Positions 1 to 5,878 of a stretch of DNA of 6,325 bases are shown here, piece after piece (position 1 is the stretch's first letter; every line of letters begins with the position of its first letter). Source of the stretch: Fidelibacterota bacterium (lineage in GTDB: Bacteria; Fidelibacterota; Marinisomatia; Marinisomatales; S15-B10); NCBI GenBank assembly GCA_002707905.1, contig PAOF01000041.1:1-6325 (forward strand), given 5' to 3'. The translations under genes and the position numbers were made by a program. The notes beneath the pieces are model-generated. The model was not told the DNA's origin. It did no database searches and saw only the letters and a program-made list of their open reading frames with translations.

Positions 1-125
1 AGTCTTTCATCTAGATTATTTATTTGTTCATTATTATTTTCATCATCACCAGTACTGCATGATTGAAAAATAAATCCTAAAAAAAATATAATTAAATAGC
101 CTATATTTTTAAAACTTTTTAACAT
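1..125 (-). CDS. Putative lipoprotein, N-terminal fragment (cut by window edge)
   Basis: Only the first 41 codons are inside the window, and the gene runs off the left edge. The start codon is ATG at 125-123. Residues 1-22 form a classic lipoprotein signal peptide: a short basic start (MLKSFK), a hydrophobic core (about residues 8-20, with YLIIFFLGFIF), then FQSC with the lipidation Cys at residue 23. The lipobox is loose at the -3 position (F rather than L), as is common in FCB-group bacteria. After the Cys comes STGDDENNNEQ, an acidic and Asn-rich stretch resembling the surface-export signal described for some Bacteroidota lipoproteins. The predicted location is therefore the outer membrane or cell surface. 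The start is supported by an AGGGAG Shine-Dalgarno sequence five bases upstream. The mature domain lies outside the window, so no function can be given. It is separated from the tRNA gene by a terminator, which argues for its own transcription unit. Confidence 0.75.
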   Translation of the reverse strand, partial: MLKSFKNIGYLIIFFLGFIFQSCSTGDDENNNEQINNLDER

Positions 126-130
126 ACTAA

Positions 131-136
131 CTCCCT
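131..136 (-). promoter_or_regulatory. Shine-Dalgarno site of the lipoprotein gene
   Basis: AGGGAG on the minus strand lies five bases before the ATG at 125-123. It is one of the few good Shine-Dalgarno matches in this window and fixes the start of the short edge-truncated lipoprotein gene. Confidence 0.65.
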
Positions 137-241
137 ATCTACACCAAAAAAAATATACCACATATAACTATATATAGGTAGCAAAATCAAGGTACTCGCC
201 CCCTACCCATTCATTAGGTTATACCACCCTATTTCATCAGC

Positions 242-263
242 GTGGTCTTACTTTGTGGTCTTA
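242..263. repeat. Short direct repeat GTGGTCTTA x2
   Basis: The nonamer GTGGTCTTA occurs at 242-250 and again at 255-263, a period of 13 bases. An inverted partner of its first five bases, ACCAC, lies at 223-227. The pair sits just downstream of the candidate lipoprotein promoter, in the otherwise featureless stretch 126-349, which is visibly less AT-rich than the other spacers here. It could be a regulator site, part of a structured leader, or chance. Confidence 0.35.
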
Positions 264-275
264 ATTGTGCTATTA

Positions 276-304
276 TTTATGATTTAGTTTGCAAGGTATG
301 TCAA
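276..304 (-). promoter_or_regulatory. Candidate sigma-70-type promoter for the lipoprotein gene
   Basis: On the minus strand a perfect -35 hexamer TTGACA (299-304) is followed after 17 bases by CATAAA (276-281), a 4/6 match to the -10 consensus. Transcription would start near position 269 and leave a leader of about 145 bases before the lipoprotein ATG. It lies downstream of the tRNA terminator, where a new promoter would be expected. The weak -10 and the low complexity of AT-rich DNA keep confidence low. Confidence 0.3.
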
Positions 305-349
305 CATTGAATTGATTTACATTAGGAATGGTTTACCGAGAGTAGATAC

Positions 350-376
350 AAAAAACCCTCCTCAATAAGAGAAGGG
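350..376 (-). terminator. Intrinsic terminator after tRNA-Val
   Basis: On the minus strand CCCTTCTC (376-369) pairs with GAGGAGGG (363-356) across a five-base loop. This makes an eight-pair stem with one G-U pair, followed directly by six T residues (355-350). It is a textbook rho-independent terminator. It begins eight bases after the encoded CCA of the tRNA and would end the lon/tRNA-Val transcript. Read on the plus strand the stem has no following T-run, so it works in one direction only. Confidence 0.85.
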
Positions 377-383
377 CTTGATT

Positions 384-460
384 TGGTGGGCGGTCAAGGA
401 TTTGAACCCTGGACCCCCTGCGTGTAAAGCAGATGCTCTAACCAACTGAGCTAACCGCCC
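384..460 (-). tRNA. tRNA-Val (anticodon UAC), CCA encoded
   Basis: The minus strand folds into a complete 74-base cloverleaf (460-387). The acceptor arm is GGGCGGT/ACCGCCC. The D arm is GCTC/GAGC with GG in its loop. The anticodon arm is TCTGC/GCAGG with loop TTTACAC, giving anticodon TAC (UAC). The variable loop has five bases, and the T arm CAGGG/CCTTG carries the loop TTCAAAT. The anticodon reads Val codons GUA and GUG (and, by wobble, others). The discriminator base is A (387), and the 3' CCA is encoded in the DNA (386-384) rather than left to be added after transcription. The gene lies 46 bases behind the lon stop codon on the same strand and is closed by a strong terminator. It may therefore be co-transcribed with lon or use a weak promoter in the gap. 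Confidence 0.97.
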
Positions 461-467
461 AAAAACG

Positions 468-497
468 ATGATAATTTAATAAATTTATTAAATACAA
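468..497 (-). promoter_or_regulatory. Possible weak promoter plus 20-bp AT palindrome before tRNA-Val
   Basis: Between lon and the tRNA the minus strand carries TTGTAT (492-497), an 18-base spacer, and TATCAT (468-473, a 5/6 match to the -10 consensus). This spacing would start transcription close to the tRNA 5' end. The spacer is almost exactly filled by a perfect 20-bp palindrome, 474-493, made only of A and T. The palindrome may be an operator, a weak processing hairpin between lon and the tRNA, or simply a product of base composition. The -35 match is poor. Confidence 0.25.
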
Positions 498-506
498 AAA
501 GTAATA

Positions 507-2897
507 TTATGCTTCCGCAACATGAGGAATTGAATTAATTTTTTTAATTTTATTTATTTTAGGATTTTTAAATGCTATTTTTACGACATCAGTTACTTCT
601 TTAGCAAAATGAAAAGTCATATCTTTAGCAACTCTTTCAGGTATTTCTTCTAAATCTTTTCTATTAAAATGAGGTAAAATAACCTCTCTTATTCCAGATC
701 TATGTGCTGCAGTAATTTTTTCTCTTATTCCGCCAACAGGCAGAACAGCACCTCGCAAGGTAATTTCTCCAGTCATAGCTAATGTATCTTTTACAGGTTT
801 GTCAGTTAATAAAGAAACTATTGCTGTAAAAATAGCTGTTCCAGCAGATGGGCCATCTTTTGGAATAGCACCAGCTGGGACATGTACATGGATATCATTT
901 TTTTTATGAAAATCAGGGTCAATTCCTAATAATTTTGCATTTGATCTAACATAAGTTAAAGCAGCTTGAGCAGATTCTTTCATGACATCTCCTAATTTTC
1001 CAGTGAGTGATAGGGAACCTTTACCTGGCATTTTTGATGCCTCGATAAATAAAATATCACCGCCAACCGAAGTCCAAGCTAATCCTATTACTACACCAGG
1101 AGTTTTCATTCTTTCAGCCATCTCTGAATAAAATCTTGGTGCACCTAAAAAATCATTTACTGAAGATTTATTTATATTTGATTTTTTCAAAGAACCATCT
1201 GCTTGTTTTCTAGCAATTTTTCTTAAAACATTAGAAATTTCTCTTTCAAGGTTTCTTACTCCAGCTTCTCTAGTATATGATCTAATCAATTCCTTAATTC
1301 CTGTTTCAGAAAACTTAATATCTTTAGCAGATAATGCGTTTTCTTCAATTTGTTTAGGAATCAAATATTTCTTGGCTATTTGAATTTTTTCATCTTCAAT
1401 ATATCCAGAAAAATCTAAAATTTCCATTCTGTCTCTTAAAGCAGGGACAATAGGATCTTTTAAATTTGCTGTGGCAATGAACATAACATTACTTAAATCA
1501 AAAGGTACTTCTAAATAATGATCGCTAAATGAAAAATTTTGCTCGGGATCTAAAACTTCTAATAATGCAGAGGATGGGTCGCCCCTAAAATCTGATCCAA
1601 CTTTATCGATTTCATCCAACATAAATAAAGGGTTATTAGTTCCTGCTTTTTTTAGACTTTGAATTATCCTTCCAGGAAGAGCACCAATGTAAGTTCTTCT
1701 ATGTCCTCTAATTTCCGCTTCATCTCTAACTCCACCTAAAGAAATTCTAACAAATTCTCTTCCCATGGATTTTGCTATAGATTTTCCTAGTGAGGTTTTA
1801 CCAACACCAGGGGGACCAACAAAACACAAGATTGGACCTTTAACTTTGCCATCCTTTGTTTTCTTTTCTTTTAGCTTTCTTACGGCAAGATATTCGATAA
1901 TTCTCTCTTTGACATCATCTAATCCGTAATGGTCATTATCTAATATAGATTTGGCTTTTTTAATATTTACACGATCTTTCGTTGTTTTACTCCAAGGTAA
2001 ATCCAATAACCAATCAAGATAAGTTCGTGAAACTGAATATTCTGGAGATTGTGGAGGAATTTTACTTAATCGATCAATTTCTTTTCTTGCAACTTTTGAT
2101 GCTTCTTCAGTCATTTTAGCATTTTCTATTTTTTCTTCTAAATCAGAAATTTCGGCTGATTCATCTTCCTCGCCTAATTCACGCCTAATTGCTTTTAGCT
2201 GCTCTCTTAAATAATACTCTCTTTGAGATTTTGATATTTCATCTTGAACCTCAGTTTGTATTTTTTCACCTAAATTAATTCTTTGAATTTCTCTATTTAA
2301 TAGTAAAGTTGCTTTCTCTAATCTTTTTTTAACATTTAACTCTTCTAATATTTCTTGTTTTTCAGCAGTTGGAATTGTGACTAATGAAATTACTCTGTCA
2401 GCTAATCTTCCAGGTTTGGATATGGAATTTAAGACTCCTGAATGTTCATCTGTTAAATACGGAGCAACCTTAACTAAGTCAGTAAATACTGATCTGATAG
2501 ATTTTGCCATAGCTTCAGATTCTATACCCTCTATTTCATCATCTTCAACTCTTTCAACTACTGCTTTGAAATATGGATCTTTATCAACAAATGATAATAA
2601 TTTAACTCTATCAACTCCCTGAATAATAGCTGACTTACTATTGTCTGGCATATCAAATACTTTGAGAACCATTGCAAGAGTTCCCCAAGCATATAAACCA
2701 TCACTTTTAGGATTTTCTTGTGCACCATCTTCTTGAGCAACAACAACAATCATTTTTTTACCCATTGGGAGATCATCTATAAGTTTTAGTGATCTTTCTC
2801 TTCCAATATATGTAGGTATTACCTGCTGAGGAAATAAAACTGTGTTTCTAAGAGGCATAACGGGATAAATTTCGTCATTTATATCTGAATCAGCCAT
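507..2897 (-). CDS. lon: ATP-dependent protease Lon (LonA type)
   Basis: This is a full-length 796-residue cytosolic AAA+ serine protease that degrades misfolded and selected regulatory proteins (E. coli Lon has 784 residues). The N-terminal substrate-binding domain spans about residues 10-205 ([14 protein letters not shown] at 15-28), followed by a helical coiled region to about 300 ([17 protein letters not shown]). The ATPase domain has Walker A GPPGVGKT (361-368), Walker B FMLDEIDK (425-432), sensor-1 Asn478 in TAN, and arginines in LRDR (487-490). The protease domain carries the catalytic Ser684 in PKDGPSAG and Lys727 in GGIREK. Their 43-residue spacing equals that of the E. coli pair. 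The C-terminus has a Lys/Asn/Ile-rich tail of about 20 residues (777-796) that looks dispensable. The ATG is chosen because of a GAAAGG Shine-Dalgarno ten bases upstream and a plausible promoter just beyond it. No CIRCE heat-shock element is seen. Identity is certain; substrates are unknown. Confidence 0.98.
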   Translation of the reverse strand: MADSDINDEIYPVMPLRNTVLFPQQVIPTYIGRERSLKLIDDLPMGKKMIVVVAQEDGAQENPKSDGLYAWGTLAMVLKVFDMPDNSKSAIIQGVDRVKLLSFVDKDPYFKAVVERVEDDEIEGIESEAMAKSIRSVFTDLVKVAPYLTDEHSGVLNSISKPGRLADRVISLVTIPTAEKQEILEELNVKKRLEKATLLLNREIQRINLGEKIQTEVQDEISKSQREYYLREQLKAIRRELGEEDESAEISDLEEKIENAKMTEEASKVARKEIDRLSKIPPQSPEYSVSRTYLDWLLDLPWSKTTKDRVNIKKAKSILDNDHYGLDDVKERIIEYLAVRKLKEKKTKDGKVKGPILCFVGPPGVGKTSLGKSIAKSMGREFVRISLGGVRDEAEIRGHRRTYIGALPGRIIQSLKKAGTNNPLFMLDEIDKVGSDFRGDPSSALLEVLDPEQNFSFSDHYLEVPFDLSNVMFIATANLKDPIVPALRDRMEILDFSGYIEDEKIQIAKKYLIPKQIEENALSAKDIKFSETGIKELIRSYTREAGVRNLEREISNVLRKIARKQADGSLKKSNINKSSVNDFLGAPRFYSEMAERMKTPGVVIGLAWTSVGGDILFIEASKMPGKGSLSLTGKLGDVMKESAQAALTYVRSNAKLLGIDPDFHKKNDIHVHVPAGAIPKDGPSAGTAIFTAIVSLLTDKPVKDTLAMTGEITLRGAVLPVGGIREKITAAHRSGIREVILPHFNRKDLEEIPERVAKDMTFHFAKEVTDVVKIAFKNPKINKIKKINSIPHVAEA

Positions 2898-2907
2898 TTT
2901 TTAACTG

Positions 2908-2913
2908 CCTTTC
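2908..2913 (-). promoter_or_regulatory. Shine-Dalgarno site of lon
   Basis: GAAAGG on the minus strand ends ten bases before the lon ATG at 2897-2895. The distance is a little long but usable. It lies just inside the short leader predicted from the promoter immediately upstream, which supports both calls. Confidence 0.5.
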
Positions 2914-2922
2914 AATAATTTA

Positions 2923-2950
2923 AATATATTAAGAGCAAAAAATATGCCAA
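2923..2950 (-). promoter_or_regulatory. Likely lon promoter
   Basis: The minus strand has TTGGCA (2945-2950, 5/6 match to the -35 consensus), a 16-base spacer, and TATATT (2923-2928, 5/6 match to the -10 consensus). Transcription would begin near 2916, giving a leader of about 18 bases that still contains the Shine-Dalgarno sequence. It would let lon be transcribed independently of the dehydrogenase/lipA operon upstream. The two TTGACA copies further upstream (2971-2976 and 2991-2996) have no acceptable -10 partner, so this pair is preferred. Confidence 0.5.
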
Positions 2951-2966
2951 TGAATTTTAATATGAT

Positions 2967-2995
2967 ATTTTGTCAAAATTAATGACAAAATGTCA
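2967..2995. promoter_or_regulatory. Operator-like inverted repeat and extra half-site upstream of lon
   Basis: ATTTTGTCA (2967-2975) and its exact reverse complement TGACAAAAT (2983-2991) form a 9-bp inverted repeat with a 7-base spacer. A third TGTCA half-site overlaps its outer edge (2991-2995). The cluster begins 16 bases upstream of the predicted lon -35 box, a position typical of an activator site. It also lies 13-37 bases past the stop codon of the preceding gene. The transcript could therefore fold as a weak AU-rich hairpin, but no T-run follows, so it is not a good intrinsic terminator. The binding protein is unknown. Confidence 0.45.
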
Positions 2996-3003
2996 AATAA
3001 AAA

Positions 3004-3609
3004 TTAAATTTGTCTTAAATTGCCAATAAATTCTCCAAATGATACAGCCCAATAATTTAAAACATTTTCATGGCCTATTAATTTAAAATAATATTTTTCA
3101 TTTGTAGTTTCAACTATTGCAGCTAAAAGTCTAAAATTCTCTTTTCTCACCAAAGGAGACATTGGCATTCCTCCACCAGTAAAAATTCCTTTTAAATCTG
3201 TAATTGTTATTTTCATGCCTGCTATAGAAAAATCTCTTACTCTTGCTTTTTGTTTTGAAGGAATTCCATCTATTTGATCAAATTGTTTATACCATCGATC
3301 CAAATTATCTTGAGTGGTACCTCCAATTGCGTTAAAAACTGATAATTCTGCATCATTGTATTCTGAATCTTTTGATGGCAATTTAAACTGAGTTAATCTC
3401 ATTGATGATTGTGGTGTCTCTTGTATCCAACCATCTGGGACATTACCTCTAAGATTCCCAATAGTAATAAAATTTTCTTTTTTAAAATTTGAATTTACTA
3501 AATCAATTGATTTATCATCAATATTGCTAACAGTATTATTATTTAATATCAAAGACATAATAATCGAAGAAACAATTATAAAAAAATATGTGAAAAATTT
3601 ATAATTCAT
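3004..3609 (-). CDS. Uncharacterised exported or membrane-anchored protein
   Basis: This 201-residue protein has no function I can name. Residues 5-22 (FFTYFFIIVSSIIMSLIL) form one hydrophobic segment. It has no lipobox Cys, so it is an uncleaved anchor or a signal peptide, and the rest should lie outside the cytoplasmic membrane. An Asn/Asp/Lys-rich linker (23-45) leads to a compact domain from about 50 to the end. Recognisable blocks are NVPDGWIQETPQSSMRLTQF (56-75), AELSVF (87-92), NLDRWYKQF (102-110), YYFKLIGHE (173-181) and FGEFIGNL (191-198). The VP-GW and SSMR blocks recall a family of unnamed bacterial exported proteins; this is from memory and was not checked. It is the last gene of the operon, starting eight bases after the lipA stop. 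No Shine-Dalgarno sequence is visible, so translation is probably coupled to lipA. There are no catalytic motifs or metal-binding Cys clusters. Confidence 0.8.
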   Translation of the reverse strand: MNYKFFTYFFIIVSSIIMSLILNNNTVSNIDDKSIDLVNSNFKKENFITIGNLRGNVPDGWIQETPQSSMRLTQFKLPSKDSEYNDAELSVFNAIGGTTQDNLDRWYKQFDQIDGIPSKQKARVRDFSIAGMKITITDLKGIFTGGGMPMSPLVRKENFRLLAAIVETTNEKYYFKLIGHENVLNYWAVSFGEFIGNLRQI

Positions 3610-3617
3610 ATTTTGAT

Positions 3618-4490
3618 TTAACTAATTGACATTTTAGCTTGTTCATCAGCATGATATGAACTTCTTACAAGTGGACCCGCTTCAACCCATTTTAAACCAA
3701 GTTCTAAACCGTAATTTTTATATATATTGAATTCTTCTGGATCTACATATCTTTTAACAGGCAAATGTTTTTTTGTTGGTTGTAAGTATTGACCTATCGC
3801 TAAAATATCACAACCAGTTTTATAAATATCATTAATCAATTCAAACACTTCCTCCGCTGTCTCCCCTAAGCCTAACATAAAGGCAGTCTTAGTTCTCAAA
3901 CCAAATTTTTTTGATTTTTGTAATACACTTAATGACCAATCATATCTCGCTTGAGGTCTTACACTTTTATAAAGCCGTGGCACAGTTTCCATATTATGAC
4001 CTAAAATTTCAGGTCTTGAATTAAAAATAATATCTAGTGAGTGGTCTTTATTCTTCATATCAGGTATTAATACCTCAACTGAACATTTAGGATTTAACTT
4101 ATGAGTTAATTTTACAGTTTCAGACCATATATTGGCACCTCCATCGACTAACTCATCTCTATTAACTGATGTTATTACACAATGTTTAAGACCCATTTGT
4201 TTTACCGCTTGTGCTGTTCTTAATGGTTCTTCAGGATCATCCCAAATTGGCTTACCTGTAATAACACTGCAAAAACCACATGATCTTGTACAAACATCGC
4301 CTAAAATCATTAATGTTGCAGATCTCCTTTCCCAACATTCATAAATATTTGGGCATAGTGCCTCTTCACAAACTGTATTTAGATTTTTAGTTTTTACCAT
4401 TGTTTTCAATTCTTTATAATTAGAACCAACACTAATTTTGGTTTTTAGCCAATTTGGTTTTTTATTATTGCTTTGTGGAATTTTTTTCAT
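3618..4490 (-). CDS. lipA: Lipoyl synthase LipA (radical SAM)
   Basis: LipA inserts two sulfur atoms into the octanoyl chain held on a lipoyl-domain lysine and so completes the lipoyl cofactor. It works in the cytosol on E2 subunits such as the one encoded just upstream. The protein has 290 residues, a usual length. All cluster ligands are present. Cys41, Cys46 and Cys52 (in CEEALCPNIYEC) bind the auxiliary 4Fe-4S cluster that supplies sulfur. Cys67, Cys71 and Cys74 (CTRSCGFC) form the radical SAM CxxxCxxC motif. The C-terminal RSSY (276-279) supplies the conserved serine ligand of the auxiliary cluster. The ATG lies two bases after the E2 stop codon and has no clear Shine-Dalgarno sequence, so translation probably couples to E2. 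Neither lipB nor lplA, needed for the preceding octanoyl transfer, is in this window. Identity is very secure. Confidence 0.98.
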   Translation of the reverse strand: MKKIPQSNNKKPNWLKTKISVGSNYKELKTMVKTKNLNTVCEEALCPNIYECWERRSATLMILGDVCTRSCGFCSVITGKPIWDDPEEPLRTAQAVKQMGLKHCVITSVNRDELVDGGANIWSETVKLTHKLNPKCSVEVLIPDMKNKDHSLDIIFNSRPEILGHNMETVPRLYKSVRPQARYDWSLSVLQKSKKFGLRTKTAFMLGLGETAEEVFELINDIYKTGCDILAIGQYLQPTKKHLPVKRYVDPEEFNIYKNYGLELGLKWVEAGPLVRSSYHADEQAKMSIS

Positions 4491-4492
4491 AA

Positions 4493-5863
4493 TTAAAACA
4501 ATGAAGCTGTATCAAGATTTTCAAGTATCGAAACAAAGTGTTTTAAGAATTTTCCACCATCTGCCCCATCAAGCAATCTATGGTCAATGCCGAGTGAAAA
4601 ATTACAGATTGATCTTATAGCAATAGATTCTAAATTATCATCCTCAATAACAACTGGTCTTTTTTTAATAGCCCCAACTCCTAAAATTGAGGAATTCGGC
4701 TGGTTAATTATTGGAAGACCGAAAACACAACCAAAAATACCAAAATTTGTAACTGTGAATGTAGATCCTGATAATTCTGAAGGATTAATTTGATTTTTTC
4801 TACTTTTTTGTGCCAATTCATTAACTTTTCTACAAATTCCAAGAAAATTTAATTCATCACATTTTGAAATTACTGGAACAATTAATCCTTTTTCTAAAGC
4901 AACAGCCATCCCTATATTAATGTTTTTTTTATGAATAATCTTAGTTCCATCCAAATGAGAATTAAACTGAGGAAGAGATTTTATTGTTTTGACAGCAGCT
5001 AAAATAAGAAACGGAGTAAAAGTTAATTTAAAACCCTCTCTTTTTAAAAAATCCAATTTATTATTAGCAACAAATTTCACAATATTTGTCATATCGCATT
5101 CAGATGCAAGATAAACATGTGCTGAGGTGTCAATGCTCTCACGCATGTGTTTTGCAATTGCTTGGCGCATTCTATCCATATCTTCAACATACTCATCTAA
5201 TTGCTGATTGTTTATAATATTTACATCATCTATTTTTTCTTTTTCTATAATTTCTTGATTAGATTTTTTTACATTATTTTGATTATTTTTTTGATCCAAA
5301 TAATTCATCAAATCATTTTTTGTAACCCTACCAAATTGACCAGATCCGCTTATAGATGAAAGTTCTTGATCGCTCAATCCTTCTTGTCTTGCAATGGATC
5401 TTACTAAAGGAGTAAAAAAAGTTTTTTTATTCTCATTTAAATTGATTTCATTTTTTTGAATACTAATATTTTCAGCTTTTTTCTCAATATTTTCTTCAAC
5501 TTTTTGCTCAATATTTTCTTCAACTTTTTGCTCAATATTTTCTTCAACTTTTTGTTCAATATTTTCTTCAACTTTTTGTTCCGAATTATTTTCGATTTGA
5601 TCTTTAGTTATTTTTTCATCCGTAGAAGAAACATCAACTTTAGCGATTACCTCATTTATTGGAAAAACATCATTAGCTTTTGCTAAAATATCTTTCAAAA
5701 CACCAGTATATGGTGAAGGAATTTCAGAATCAACTTTATCTGTGCCGATTTCTAAAAGAACTTCATCTTTTTTAATTTTATCACCAACATTTTTCTTCCA
5801 CTGAATAATAGTTCCTTCAGTTATCCCTTCACCTAATTGTGGCATTATAATATCTTTTAGCAT
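4493..5863 (-). CDS. 2-oxoacid dehydrogenase E2, lipoyl acyltransferase
   Basis: This is the core subunit of a 2-oxoacid dehydrogenase complex. Its swinging lipoyl arm takes the acyl group from E1, and its C-terminal domain passes it to CoA. The 456 residues contain a lipoyl domain (1-77, with Lys43 in GTDKVDSE as the lipoylation site), a charged linker with an eight-residue tandem repeat (95-126), and a peripheral subunit-binding domain (about 148-190, FFTPLVRSIARQEGL). A second Asn/Lys-rich linker (191-224) is followed by the catalytic acyltransferase domain (225-456) with active-site His428 and Asp432 in DHRLLDG. There is a single lipoyl domain. A GGAG Shine-Dalgarno six bases before the ATG supports the start. 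The gene sits between E1-beta and lipA, as expected for a lipoate-dependent operon. Sequence alone does not settle whether the substrate is pyruvate or branched-chain 2-oxoacids. The GTDKVDSE site and separate E1-beta lean away from a 2-oxoglutarate enzyme, so I leave the symbol blank. Confidence 0.95.
   Translation of the reverse strand: MLKDIIMPQLGEGITEGTIIQWKKNVGDKIKKDEVLLEIGTDKVDSEIPSPYTGVLKDILAKANDVFPINEVIAKVDVSSTDEKITKDQIENNSEQKVEENIEQKVEENIEQKVEENIEQKVEENIEKKAENISIQKNEINLNENKKTFFTPLVRSIARQEGLSDQELSSISGSGQFGRVTKNDLMNYLDQKNNQNNVKKSNQEIIEKEKIDDVNIINNQQLDEYVEDMDRMRQAIAKHMRESIDTSAHVYLASECDMTNIVKFVANNKLDFLKREGFKLTFTPFLILAAVKTIKSLPQFNSHLDGTKIIHKKNINIGMAVALEKGLIVPVISKCDELNFLGICRKVNELAQKSRKNQINPSELSGSTFTVTNFGIFGCVFGLPIINQPNSSILGVGAIKKRPVVIEDDNLESIAIRSICNFSLGIDHRLLDGADGGKFLKHFVSILENLDTASLF
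5486..5581 (-). repeat. Coding minisatellite: four 24-bp units in the E2 linker
   Basis: Four head-to-tail 24-bp units encode EQKVEENI (E2 residues 95-102, 103-110, 111-118, 119-126). Units one and two are identical, and units three and four are identical. The two pairs differ only by a synonymous GAA/GAG change in the first codon. A degraded fifth unit, EKKAENI, follows at 5465-5485. Near-perfect nucleotide identity shows recent expansion by slippage or unequal exchange. The 24-bp period keeps the frame, so copy number can vary without breaking the protein. Confidence 0.95.
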
Positions 5864-5869
5864 TTTAAA

Positions 5870-5873
5870 CTCC
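5870..5873 (-). promoter_or_regulatory. Shine-Dalgarno site of the E2 gene
   Basis: GGAG on the minus strand lies six bases before the E2 ATG, inside the 15-base gap after the E1-beta stop codon. Its good match and spacing fix the E2 start and suggest efficient independent initiation. The two downstream genes, lipA and the exported protein, lack such a site. Confidence 0.65.
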
Positions 5874-5878
5874 GCTTT

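Noticed and set aside
181..210. Possible attachment-site copy of the tRNA-Val 3' end
   Set aside because: The resemblance to the tRNA 3' end is only patchy, and no integrase or other mobile gene is present.
2377..2622. Plus-strand frame of 81 residues opposite lon
   Set aside because: It is antisense to conserved Lon sequence, low in complexity, and has no sign of its own initiation signals.
2558..2749. Minus-strand frame of 63 residues within lon
   Set aside because: It overlaps the clearly coding N-terminal domain of Lon in another frame and has no recognisable motif.
2967..2996. TTGACA copies as the lon -35 box
   Set aside because: Neither copy has a reasonable -10 hexamer at 15-19 bases; the TTGGCA/TATATT pair closer to lon fits better.
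4132..4344. Plus-strand frame of 70 residues opposite lipA
   Set aside because: It is antisense to the radical SAM core of LipA, whose cysteines fix the true frame.
4438..4793. Two plus-strand frames opposite the lipA start and E2 end
   Set aside because: Both are antisense to well-supported genes and show no family motif.
5465..5581. Possible CRISPR array
   Set aside because: The units are directly adjacent with no unique spacers, and they lie in frame inside a conserved gene.
5456..5686. Plus-strand frame with a repeating Phe/Asn/Leu pattern (FFNFLLNI)
   Set aside because: It is the antisense reading of the 24-bp E2 linker repeat; the hydrophobic repeats follow from reading Glu/Lys codons backwards, and the E2 frame is certain.
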